The notes under the pieces were generated by a model. It had not been told where the DNA came from. It saw nothing but the letters and a program-made list of their open reading frames with translations, and did no database searches. This document shows, in pieces, positions 33,674 through 40,953 of a stretch of 64,000 nt of DNA (positions are counted from its first letter, which is position 1; each line of letters starts with the position of its first letter). Origin of the DNA: Streptomyces sp. NBC_01267 (GTDB taxonomy: Bacteria; Actinomycetota; Actinomycetes; Streptomycetales; Streptomycetaceae); the NCBI RefSeq assembly GCF_036241575.1, contig NZ_CP108455.1:1502501-1566500 (forward strand). Direction: 5' to 3'. The translations under genes and the position numbers were made by a program.

Positions 33674-34909
33674 TCACCACACCCGGACCGACCCTCCGCG
33701 GGCGAAGGCCGGGCTCGTGGCGTCCGCCGGGACCTCCGTCAGCGGCTCGGCGACCTCGGCCACGGTCGGCCCCGTCTTCGCGGCGACGGGATCGAGCAGG
33801 GCGAGGTCGAAGCCGTACACCCGGGCGGCGTTGCCGCCCACCATGGCGGCCACCTCCTCGCGCGGGAGCCCCGCGTAGGCGATCCGCAGACCCTCGCGGG
33901 TGTAGGGATGAGTGCCTTCGTCGTGCGGGTAGTCGCTGCCCCACATGATCTTGTCCAGGCCGATCTGCTCCCGCAGCGGCACCTCGTGCGGACGCATGAA
34001 GCTCGCACCGACGAAGCAGTTGTCGCGCCAGACCTCGCTGGGCCCGCCGCCCATCGAAGTAGCGAGCCCCGCACCGAACTTGGACTCGGCGGTGGCCGCC
34101 TTCGAGGCCGCCGAGACCAGTCGGCCGTGGTAGTAGTCCAGCATGTCGAGGACCCGCGGGATCCAGCCGGAGCCCTGTTCGGTGAGGACGAGCCGGAGGC
34201 CGGGGTGCCGCCGGAAGGCCCCGCCGAAGATCAGATGCCAGAGGGCGCGGTGCGAGAACCAGGTGGTCTCGACCATGAAGACGGCCCGCGCGGCGGGTTC
34301 GTCGCCCAGCGGCGGGGAGGCCGAGCCGCCGTGGTGGTTGACCGGGACTCCCAGCTCCTCGCAGACCGCCCAGAGCGGGTCGTACGTCTGCGAGTACAGC
34401 TCGGGCACCCCGGAGCCCGGCGGGGCGCCGGGCAGCAGGATCCCGCCGGTGAGGCCCGCCGCCCGGGTGCGACGCACCTCCCGTACGGCCTCCCCGACAT
34501 CGTTGAGGAGGATCTGGGCGACGCCCGCCCGCCGTCCCGGCGCCTGCGCGCAGAAGTCGGCGAGCCAGCGGTTGTGGGCGCGCAGCCCGGCCCAGCGCTG
34601 CGCGTACTCCTCCTTCGACGGCGCCGGGGCCATCAGCGAGGCGCTCGGGAAGAACGGCGGAATGGTGTTGGGGAAGACGACCTCCGCCACGATGCCGTCC
34701 GCTTCGAGTTCGGCGAGCCGGCGGGCGGAGTTCCAGTTGCGGTCGGCGGTGTCGGCGACGAGGTCCTCGTACGGATTGACGTACGTGGCCGCCCAGGCGT
34801 CGAAGTCCTCGTGGTGGCGCTTCTCCAGGTACGGCTTGTAGTCCAGCAGGTCGGCGCCGGCGTGGCAGTCGGCCGAGATGACGGTGTAGCGGTCCACCGG
34901 GGACATCAC
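33674..34909 (-). CDS. Amidohydrolase_2 family protein (second of pair)
   Basis: 411 residues. Amidohydrolase_2 (ACMSD-like) TIM-barrel family: N-terminal ISADCHAGADLLDYKPYL replaces the usual D-x-H-x-H metal motif with a D-C-H pattern, then VNHHGGSASP (barrel strand His), HLIFGGAFRRHPGLRLVLTEQGSGWIP and MWGSDYPHDEGTHPYTRE with the catalytic-type Asp in GSDYPHDE. Such enzymes decarboxylate or hydrolyse ring-derived carboxylic acids. GTG start overlaps the previous amidohydrolase stop (GTGA), so both are translated together. Sequence divergence between the two suggests different substrates or a heteromer. Confidence 0.87.
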   Translation of the reverse strand: MMSPVDRYTVISADCHAGADLLDYKPYLEKRHHEDFDAWAATYVNPYEDLVADTADRNWNSARRLAELEADGIVAEVVFPNTIPPFFPSASLMAPAPSKEEYAQRWAGLRAHNRWLADFCAQAPGRRAGVAQILLNDVGEAVREVRRTRAAGLTGGILLPGAPPGSGVPELYSQTYDPLWAVCEELGVPVNHHGGSASPPLGDEPAARAVFMVETTWFSHRALWHLIFGGAFRRHPGLRLVLTEQGSGWIPRVLDMLDYYHGRLVSAASKAATAESKFGAGLATSMGGGPSEVWRDNCFVGASFMRPHEVPLREQIGLDKIMWGSDYPHDEGTHPYTREGLRIAYAGLPREEVAAMVGGNAARVYGFDLALLDPVAAKTGPTVAEVAEPLTEVPADATSPAFARGGSVRVW

Positions 34910-36180
34910 AGGACCCCTGTCTGCGGGAATTCATGGCCGGTGAGCCAGTGGCGGCCCACCTCACGGGACTTCGCCCAGGCGGCCTCGACGGCTGTCTGGT
35001 CGGCCGGCTGGCCCAGCTCGTCCGGGGTGGGGCCGATCCGCCGGGCGATCGGCTCCAGCGCCTTCGTGTCGAAGCCGAAGACATCGGCTGCCGCCAGGCC
35101 CAGCATGCGCCGGGTCTCGTCGACCGGAATGTCGTGGAAGGTGTTCCGCAGCCACTCACGGGTCCGCGGCCAGGTGCCCTCGGGGTGCGGGAAGTCGCTG
35201 CCCCAGAGGATGTTGTCGACGCCGATCTCGTAACGCAGGGCGAGCTCGCGGCGTTTGGTGTTGGTGGCACAGATGAAGACCTGACGGTCCAGGTATTCGC
35301 TCGGCGGGCGCTGCAGCTCGGCGAACGGGGAGAGCTTCTTCCCGCCGTGCGCGCCCAGGTAGAGGCGGTCCATGAACCAGAGCTGATTGGGCAGCCACCA
35401 GCAACCGGACTCGGCGATGCCGAACTTCAGCCCGGGGTGGCGCTCGAACACACCTGACCAGAGCAGGAACCAGAGCGGGCGGGACGGCCACCAGGTCACC
35501 TCGCTCACGTAGATGCCCAGGTGGTCACCGTACTCATGGCGTGGCGCGGCGCCCGAGTGGGTGACGACCGGCATGCCCGTCTCGGCGGCGGCTGCCCACA
35601 CGGGGTCGTAACGCCGGTCGTGGTAGGGCGCCTTGTCCACCCACATGGCGGGGATCATCAGCGCGCCGAGCCCGGATTCCTTCGCCCGGTACACCTCGGC
35701 GACGACCCGGTCCACCTCGCCCGTGATGGGCAGGAGCGCGACCCCGCAGTGCCGTTCGGGGTGCTCTCCGACGAACTCGGCCAGCCAGCGGTTGTGCGCC
35801 TGCGCACCGGCCATCCCGAGGTCGGGGTCCTGGTCCCCGGAGAGCCCGAGGCCGACCCCGAAGGGTGCCGCGGTCCGGCTGTCCACGGCGTCCGCGTCGG
35901 GGAAGACGACCTCGGCCGCCACTCCGTCGCCGTCGAGCTCCTTGAGGCGCCGGCCGGTGTCCCAACCGCCTTTCAGTCCCTCCTCGTTGTCCGTGAACCA
36001 CTGGGCGGCGAAGGCCTCGTTGCGCACCCCCAGCCGGGTCATCTCCGCGCGGCGGGCGTCGCGCTCGCCGAGGAAGCCGTCGAAGGCACGGTGGAAGCGC
36101 GGGTCCAGATACGGCCGGTACTGCTCGGTCGGCAGACCGGCGTGGCAGTCGGAGGAGATGATCAGGTACGGGTCTGTCAT
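34906..36180 (-). CDS. Amidohydrolase_2 family protein (first of pair)
   Basis: 424 residues. Same family as its neighbour with the N-terminal ISSDCHAGLPTEQYRPYLDPRF, VVTHSGAAPRHEYG, LKFGIAESGCWWLPNQLWFMDRL region and LWGSDFPHPEGTWPRTRE. As in its partner the usual first metal motif His-x-His is D-C-H, typical of the actinobacterial subgroup. Its start lies 160 bp downstream of the SDR stop and that gap holds a 29-bp tandem repeat, so it may have its own promoter there. Substrate unknown; degradation of an aromatic or terpenoid-type acid is a reasonable hypothesis given the neighbours. Confidence 0.87.
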   Translation of the reverse strand: MTDPYLIISSDCHAGLPTEQYRPYLDPRFHRAFDGFLGERDARRAEMTRLGVRNEAFAAQWFTDNEEGLKGGWDTGRRLKELDGDGVAAEVVFPDADAVDSRTAAPFGVGLGLSGDQDPDLGMAGAQAHNRWLAEFVGEHPERHCGVALLPITGEVDRVVAEVYRAKESGLGALMIPAMWVDKAPYHDRRYDPVWAAAAETGMPVVTHSGAAPRHEYGDHLGIYVSEVTWWPSRPLWFLLWSGVFERHPGLKFGIAESGCWWLPNQLWFMDRLYLGAHGGKKLSPFAELQRPPSEYLDRQVFICATNTKRRELALRYEIGVDNILWGSDFPHPEGTWPRTREWLRNTFHDIPVDETRRMLGLAAADVFGFDTKALEPIARRIGPTPDELGQPADQTAVEAAWAKSREVGRHWLTGHEFPQTGVL

Positions 36181-36207
36181 CGCTGACTCCTCGGTCGGGT
36201 ACGGAAG

Positions 36208-36343
36208 GGATCAGTCGGCGCGGATCAGTCGGCACGGGTCGGCCGGGGACGGATCAGTCGGTGCGGGTCGGCCGGGGACGGATCAGTCGGCGCGGCTCGG
36301 CCAGGGACGGATCAGCCGGTGCGGGTCGGCCGGGGACGGGTCA
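36208..36343. repeat. 29-bp tandem repeat, four and a half copies
   Basis: Full units occupy 36222-36250, 36251-36279, 36280-36308 and 36309-36337, each starting GGATCAGTCGGYGCGGGTCG and ending GCCGGGGAC, with one to three substitutions; partial copies flank them (36208-36221 and 36338-36343). The right end of the array reaches the SDR stop codon at 36341-36343. There are no spacers, so it is not a CRISPR array. Confidence 0.9.
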
Positions 36344-37225
36344 GTCGAGTACGAAGTTCTCCAGGTACGACGGGGCGGCCCGGTCGAGCATCGACTGCGC
36401 GCGCCTCCTGATCTGCAGGTCGCTGTGCTCGCTCTCCGGCAGCAGCCAGAACCGCTCGGCCTCGATCCCCTCGGCGACCAGCTCGGCAACCTCCTCGACC
36501 GGGGTGAACCGCACCTCCTGCCCGGAGTCCTTCATCGCGGACTCCCACTGGTCGAGACTGCGGTAGGGGGTCCTGCGGGGCCGCTCCTTCGCGTACCGCT
36601 CGGGCCGGTTGCGGTGCGACTCCCACAGCCCGGTACGGAGCATGTGCGGCCCGGGGAAGAGCACGGACGCTCCGACCCGCACGCCCTCCGCCCTGAGGTG
36701 TGCGTACAGCGATTCGGTCATCGTGACCACCGCCGACTTGGTGACGGCGTACACGGAGGCGGTCGGCAGCGGGGCGATACCGCCGTCGCCCGACGAGGTG
36801 TTGACGACATGGCCGGGTTCGCCGGAGGCGATCATCTTCGGGACGAAGGCCTGGATGCCGTGGAAGACGCCCCACACGTTGACGGCGAAGGCCCACTTCC
36901 AGTCGTTGGGATCGTGCTCCCACATGCGGCCCTCCGCACCGGAGCCGACACCCGCGTTGTTGCACAGCACATGGACGGCGCCGAAGGTCCCGTACACCGC
37001 GTCGGCGAGCGCCAGTACCTCGTCACGCTCACCGACATCGACGACGCGGGCCAGTACCTGTGCGCCCTCGGCGCGCAGTTCCTCCGCGGCGCTGTCCAGC
37101 GCCGCCGCCTCCACATCGGCGAGTACGACCTTCAGCCCACCGGCGGCGAACTTCCGTGCCATGGCGAGGCCGATGCCGCTCGCGGCGCCCGTGACGACGG
37201 CCACCCGGCCCGGTTCCAGCCGCAT
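36341..37225 (-). CDS. SDR-family oxidoreductase
   Basis: 294 residues. Classical SDR: TGAASGIGLAMARKFAAGG, NNAGVGSG, catalytic Ser in NTSSGDGGIAPL, and Tyr-x3-Lys in VYAVTKSAVV. The longer C-terminal section with SLDQWESAMKDSG, EEVAELVAEGIEAERFW and LPESEHSDLQIRRRAQSMLD is typical of actinobacterial SDRs of coenzyme-A or steroid type degradation gene sets. The start ATG shares its A with the stop of the acetoacetate-decarboxylase-like gene, so the two are coupled. The stop lies in a 29-bp repeat unit, which suggests the repeat has grown up to the coding border. Confidence 0.9.
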   Translation of the reverse strand: MRLEPGRVAVVTGAASGIGLAMARKFAAGGLKVVLADVEAAALDSAAEELRAEGAQVLARVVDVGERDEVLALADAVYGTFGAVHVLCNNAGVGSGAEGRMWEHDPNDWKWAFAVNVWGVFHGIQAFVPKMIASGEPGHVVNTSSGDGGIAPLPTASVYAVTKSAVVTMTESLYAHLRAEGVRVGASVLFPGPHMLRTGLWESHRNRPERYAKERPRRTPYRSLDQWESAMKDSGQEVRFTPVEEVAELVAEGIEAERFWLLPESEHSDLQIRRRAQSMLDRAAPSYLENFVLD

Positions 37226-38022
37226 CAGACGCTCCCTTCCGGCGGGCCGTCGAGGATCTGCTGGGGATCGTCGTAACGCTGGTGGATGTACGGCAGCAGG
37301 GCCTGCGCGTCCACCGGCCCGACGACCCGGCCCCGCTGGTCGGTGGTCTTCTCACCGATGGTGAGTTCGACGACACGGCGTACGGGGAGGTCCGCGACCG
37401 GGTCGTACGCCGACTCGCGCAGCAGCACCTCGCCGGAGATCTCCTCCAGCCTGCGGACCTTCTCGTGGCGCGTGCAGTGGACGAGCACGGGTTCCGTGTC
37501 GAAGCCCTGACCGTCCACCGCGGGAAGGAACTTGAAGTAGAAGTCGACCTTCTCGCGCGGTCCGGGCAGCGGGAGGGGGCCTGTCACCTCGCCCCGCACC
37601 TCCACGAAGGCGATGCCGTGCCGGGCGAGCACCGCGCGCACGGTCGCGCCGTCCCGCTCGACGGTGACCTCACCCAGTTTCTTCGGCTCGCCGAAGACCT
37701 CGCGCCCGCCGGTCAGGGCGCGCTCATGGGTCATCGGCATGACGAGCGGATACCAGCCCTCCACCCCCTCGTGGACGGCGGCGACCGCCACCGAGCCCGC
37801 ACCGAGCGGATAACCCGGCAGATCGACCTTGCTGATGTTGGCCCGGACGAGCGGCCGTCCGGCCGGGCCGAGCGGCGGCGGCAGCACCGCTGCCACCGCG
37901 TCGGGGTCGCTCTCCCAGACCGCCACCACCCCGGTGGACCAGATGTCGGGAAGCCTGGAACTCGCTGCGCGGGCGGCCGAGATCTCTTCGCCGGTGCGCG
38001 CGCCGTACCGTACGCGTGCCAT
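37225..38022 (-). CDS. Acetoacetate decarboxylase family protein
   Basis: 265 residues. The active-site region FGEPKKLGEV contains the Lys pair (Lys114-Lys115) of acetoacetate decarboxylase, where one Lys forms a Schiff base with the substrate. The upstream VRANISKVDLPGYPLGAGS and the C-terminal strands KVDFYFKFLPAVDGQGF also fit. Many members act on other beta-keto acids or are hydratases/aldolases, so acetoacetate should not be assumed. First gene of the leftward operon, 22 bp from a perfect palindrome that probably binds the divergent TetR protein. Confidence 0.87.
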   Translation of the reverse strand: MARVRYGARTGEEISAARAASSRLPDIWSTGVVAVWESDPDAVAAVLPPPLGPAGRPLVRANISKVDLPGYPLGAGSVAVAAVHEGVEGWYPLVMPMTHERALTGGREVFGEPKKLGEVTVERDGATVRAVLARHGIAFVEVRGEVTGPLPLPGPREKVDFYFKFLPAVDGQGFDTEPVLVHCTRHEKVRRLEEISGEVLLRESAYDPVADLPVRRVVELTIGEKTTDQRGRVVGPVDAQALLPYIHQRYDDPQQILDGPPEGSV

Positions 38023-38044
38023 GTCGTCACCTTTCGCAGGTAGC

Positions 38045-38061
38045 CTGTAACACAGTTACAG
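38045..38061. promoter_or_regulatory. TetR operator candidate
   Basis: CTGTAAC-ACA-GTTACAG is a perfect 7-3-7 palindrome, 22 bp upstream of the decarboxylase-family start and 51 bp upstream of the TetR start. The sequence TGTAAC is commonly part of TetR-family sites in actinobacteria that control lipid or steroid catabolism. Confidence 0.7.
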
Positions 38062-38112
38062 CAGAGCCCGTGAAGGGTAAAGAGCCATGCAGGAAAGGAA
38101 GTCGAGAGTCCC

Positions 38113-38730
38113 GTGCCACGACCTTCGCTGACCCGCGAGGAGATCCTGACCGCTGCGGCGGAGCTGGTGAAGGAGCAGGGACCGCGCGCCCTGTCCATGC
38201 GCAAACTCGCCGCCGAACTCGGCACCGCGGTCACCTCGATCTACTGGCACATCGGCAATCGCGAGTCGCTGCTGGACGCCCTCGTCGAACGCACCGTGCG
38301 GGAACTCGGCGAGATAACCCCGCACGGCAGCACACCCGCGGACCGGGTCGTGTCGGTGGCGAGAACGCTGCGCAAGGAGCTGCGCGGACGCCCGCACCTG
38401 ATCGCGATGGTCCATGAACGCGGCCTGACGGAACGGATGTTCCTCCCCGCACAGCAGGCGCTCGTGCATGAGGTGCACGCGGCCGGGCTGCGCGGGGCGC
38501 GCGCCGCCGACGCGGTACGGGCCGTGCAGTTCCAGACCGTCGGTTTCGTACTGGTCGAGCGCAACCGCGAGCGCTCACCCGCCCAGCACCCCGGCGAGGA
38601 GGAGCTCTGGGACACTCCGGCCGCGGAGCACGACCCGGCCCTGGCGCGCGCGCTGGCCGGACCGGCCGACCCCGAACACCTCTTCACCCTCTCGGTCACT
38701 GCCCTGGTGCAGAGCCTGTTCGCGCCCTGA
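38113..38730 (+). CDS. TetR/AcrR-family regulator
   Basis: 205 residues. N-terminal HTH at about 9-56: REEILTAAAELVKEQGPRALSMRKLAAELGTAVTSIYWHIGN, with recognition helix near VTSIYWHI. The C-terminal ligand domain (TetR_C) contains EELWDTPAAEHDPALARALAGP. GTG start at 38113 preceded by GGAAAGGAAG. It is divergent from a four-gene operon and the palindrome in between is a likely operator, so it probably represses both itself and the operon. Ligand unknown. Confidence 0.92.
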   Translation: MPRPSLTREEILTAAAELVKEQGPRALSMRKLAAELGTAVTSIYWHIGNRESLLDALVERTVRELGEITPHGSTPADRVVSVARTLRKELRGRPHLIAMVHERGLTERMFLPAQQALVHEVHAAGLRGARAADAVRAVQFQTVGFVLVERNRERSPAQHPGEEELWDTPAAEHDPALARALAGPADPEHLFTLSVTALVQSLFAP

Positions 38731-38791
38731 GCGGCGGCCGGGGACCCCGGGATTCCCAGGTTGTCGGTCGGGGCCCGTATTCTCTGTGACC

Positions 38792-39769
38792 ATGCTCGAC
38801 GACCGCCAGACAACAGCGACAGCATGGCCGACCGCTTACCCGCAGGGATACGCGGTCGTCGACGTGGAGACCACCGGCCTCGCCCGCGACGACCGGATAA
38901 TCTCCGCTGCCGTCTACCGGCTCGACGCCCGCGGAAACGTCGAGGACCACTGGTACACGCTGGTCAATCCGGAGCGGGACCCCGGGCCCGTCTGGATCCA
39001 CGGTCTGACCAGTGACGTCCTGGAGAGCGCCCCGCTCTTCCCGGAGATCGCGGCCGAGTTCGCCGAACGGCTCGACGGCCGGGTCCTGGTGGCGCACAAC
39101 GCCATCTTCGACTGGCAGATGATCGCCAGGGAGTACGCACGCGCGCAGCGCACCGCCCCGGTCCGCCAGCGGCTGTGCACCATCGCGCTCTCCAAGGAGC
39201 TGGCGCTCCCGCTGCCCAACCACAAGCTGGAGTCGCTCGCCGCGCACTTCGGCGTCGTACAGGAACACGCGCACCACGCCCTCGACGACGCCCGGGTGCT
39301 CGCCGAGGCCTTCCGTCCGAGTCTGCACGCGGCGGCCCGGGACGGGGTGCGGCTGCCGCTCCTGGAGTGCCTGCCGCTCACCGAGTGGTCGGACGCCCCG
39401 CCGGCGCCGCGCGTCGGGTACCAGGCCTCGTACCGGCAGGGCAACTGGCGCCCCTCCCGGAAGCGTCCGGTCTGTCCCTATCCGAATCCGGGCCGGTACG
39501 AGCCGGGGAAACCGCTGTTGCAGGGCATGCGGGTGGCGTTCTCCGGCGACACCTCGGTCGACCGCGAGCTGCTGGAGGACCGGGCGGCCGAGGCCGGGCT
39601 GCACGTGGCGACGAGCCTGTCCCGGCTGACCAGCCTGCTCGTCACCAACGACCCGGATTCCGCCACGTCGAAGACGGTCAAGGCGAAGTCGTTCGGCACC
39701 CCGGTCGTGGACGAGGCCGCGTTCACGCAACTGCTGCGCGATGTCACACCGGCCCCGGCAGACGGGTGA
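38792..39769 (+). CDS. DEDDh 3'-5' exonuclease with C-terminal BRCT domain
   Basis: 325 residues. Exonuclease domain at about 15-180, DnaQ-like: ExoI AVVDVETTGL, ExoII region LVAHNAIFDWQM, ExoIII HHALDDARVLAE. After a linker rich in Pro and Trp (SYRQGNWRPSRKRPVCPYPNPG), a BRCT domain runs from about 235 to 315 (LLQGMRVAFSGDTSVDRELLEDRAAEAGLHVATSLSRLTSLLVTNDPDSATSKTVKAKSFGTPVVDEAAF shortened). Such proteins resemble the proofreading epsilon subunit but are stand-alone; repair is the probable role. ATG 38792 follows TATTCT by eight bases, so it may be leaderless; an alternative start is GTG 38786. Confidence 0.87.
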   Translation: MLDDRQTTATAWPTAYPQGYAVVDVETTGLARDDRIISAAVYRLDARGNVEDHWYTLVNPERDPGPVWIHGLTSDVLESAPLFPEIAAEFAERLDGRVLVAHNAIFDWQMIAREYARAQRTAPVRQRLCTIALSKELALPLPNHKLESLAAHFGVVQEHAHHALDDARVLAEAFRPSLHAAARDGVRLPLLECLPLTEWSDAPPAPRVGYQASYRQGNWRPSRKRPVCPYPNPGRYEPGKPLLQGMRVAFSGDTSVDRELLEDRAAEAGLHVATSLSRLTSLLVTNDPDSATSKTVKAKSFGTPVVDEAAFTQLLRDVTPAPADG

Positions 39770-39833
39770 TTGACGGGCGACTCGCCCGCCGTCCGCTCGC
39801 CCGCCGCCGCTCCGCCGTCCCACCCTGTGGCGC

Positions 39834-40067
39834 ATGGCACGTTGCGAGGTATGCGGAAACGACTACGGCATGTCGTTCGAGGTGCACGCGCAGGGCGCGA
39901 TTCACGTCTTCGACTGCTTCTCCTGCGCCATTCACCGCATGGCGCCCATCTGTGAACACTGCCGCGTCCGGGTCATCGGCCAGGGCGTGGAGGTCGACGG
40001 CCAGTGGTACTGCGGCGGGCACTGCGCCCGCGCGGAGGGGAAGGTGGGGATCGTCGACAAGGTCTGA
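39834..40067 (+). CDS. Small cysteine-rich zinc-ribbon protein
   Basis: 77 residues with four Cys pairs: CEVC at 4-7, CFSC near 28, CEHC near 40 and the pair CGGHC near the end, enough for two zinc sites. The segment NDYGMSFEVHAQGAIHVFDCFSCAIH joined to MAPICEHCRVRVIGQGVEV is widely found in actinobacteria, without a known function. No signal sequence. It could bind nucleic acid or be a metal chaperone; nothing in the context decides. Terminator-type stem follows (about 40082-40106). Confidence 0.8.
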   Translation: MARCEVCGNDYGMSFEVHAQGAIHVFDCFSCAIHRMAPICEHCRVRVIGQGVEVDGQWYCGGHCARAEGKVGIVDKV

Positions 40068-40121
40068 GGTCCGGTTCGGCCCCCGACGGGACCCCCCGTC
40101 CGGGGGCCTTCACCTGAGGGG

Positions 40122-40127
40122 TACCTT
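40122..40127 (+). promoter_or_regulatory. Candidate -10 box, leaderless SURF1 mRNA
   Basis: TACCTT stands seven bases before the GTG start (40135); no ribosome binding site is seen. The preceding stem with GGACCCCCCGTCC likely ends the zinc-ribbon transcript. Confidence 0.35.
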
Positions 40128-40134
40128 CAAAGGC

Positions 40135-40923
40135 GTGTACCGCTTCCTGTTGACCCGGCAGTGGGTGATCCTCACCCTTGTCGCCCTCGTCCTCATGCCG
40201 ACGATGATCAAGTTGGGCTTCTGGCAGCTGCACCGCCACCAGCACAAGGTCGCACAGAACGCCCTCATCGGCGAGAACCTCAAGGCGACCCCCGTACCCG
40301 TCGAGGACCTCACCGCTCCGGGGCACACCGTCCCGCACGACGAGTACTGGCGCCAGGTGACCGCGACCGGTCACTTCGACACCGCGGACGAGGTCGTCGT
40401 ACGGCGCAGGACCTCGTCCGACGGCACCGTCGGCTACCACGTCCTGACCCCGTTCGTCCTGACGAACGGCAAGACGGTGCTGATCAACCGCGGCTGGATC
40501 CCCGACAACGGCAGCCAGATGACCCTCCCCAAGATCCCCGCCGCCCCCAAGGGCGACCTGACGGTGACCGGTCGGCTGATGGCCGATCAGACGACCGCGG
40601 CCAGCGGGATCAGGAACGTCAAGGGGCTCCCGCCACGCCAGGTGATGCTGATCAGCAGCGCCCAGCAGGCGAAGGCGCTGGGCAGACCGGTCCTCGGCGG
40701 GTACATCGAGCAGACCGCGCCCGAGCCCAGGGGCGACTCCCCCGAGCTGATCCCGACGCCCGAACACTCGGACATCGGTCCGCACATGGCGTACGCCGTC
40801 CAGTGGTGGCTGTTCACCGCCGGAGTGCCCATCGGATGGGTGGTTCTCGTACGGCGTGAAAAGCGCGACCGGACCGCTGCCGGGGCGAAGAGCGCGCCGG
40901 AACCGGTACCGGCAGCCGCTTAG
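40135..40923 (+). CDS. SURF1-family protein (cytochrome c oxidase assembly)
   Basis: 262 residues. Two membrane helices, one at the N terminus (WVILTLVALVLMPTMIKLGFWQ, residues about 8-29) and one at the C terminus (WWLFTAGVPIGWVVLVRREK, around 225-245), surround an extracytoplasmic domain with the family motifs FWQLHRHQHK, GHFDTADEVVVRRR and VLINRGWIP. SURF1 helps insert heme a into cytochrome c oxidase subunit I. The GTG at 40135 gives the first helix just after the start. It stands between the zinc-ribbon gene and the GH15 gene, with a 30-bp gap after. Confidence 0.9.
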   Translation: MYRFLLTRQWVILTLVALVLMPTMIKLGFWQLHRHQHKVAQNALIGENLKATPVPVEDLTAPGHTVPHDEYWRQVTATGHFDTADEVVVRRRTSSDGTVGYHVLTPFVLTNGKTVLINRGWIPDNGSQMTLPKIPAAPKGDLTVTGRLMADQTTAASGIRNVKGLPPRQVMLISSAQQAKALGRPVLGGYIEQTAPEPRGDSPELIPTPEHSDIGPHMAYAVQWWLFTAGVPIGWVVLVRREKRDRTAAGAKSAPEPVPAAA

Positions 40924-40953
40924 CCCGGCCCGCTCCAGGGAACACGCGAGAGC

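Noticed and set aside
36208..36343. CRISPR array
   Set aside because: The 29-bp units follow each other without spacers and have substitutions; no cas genes are present.
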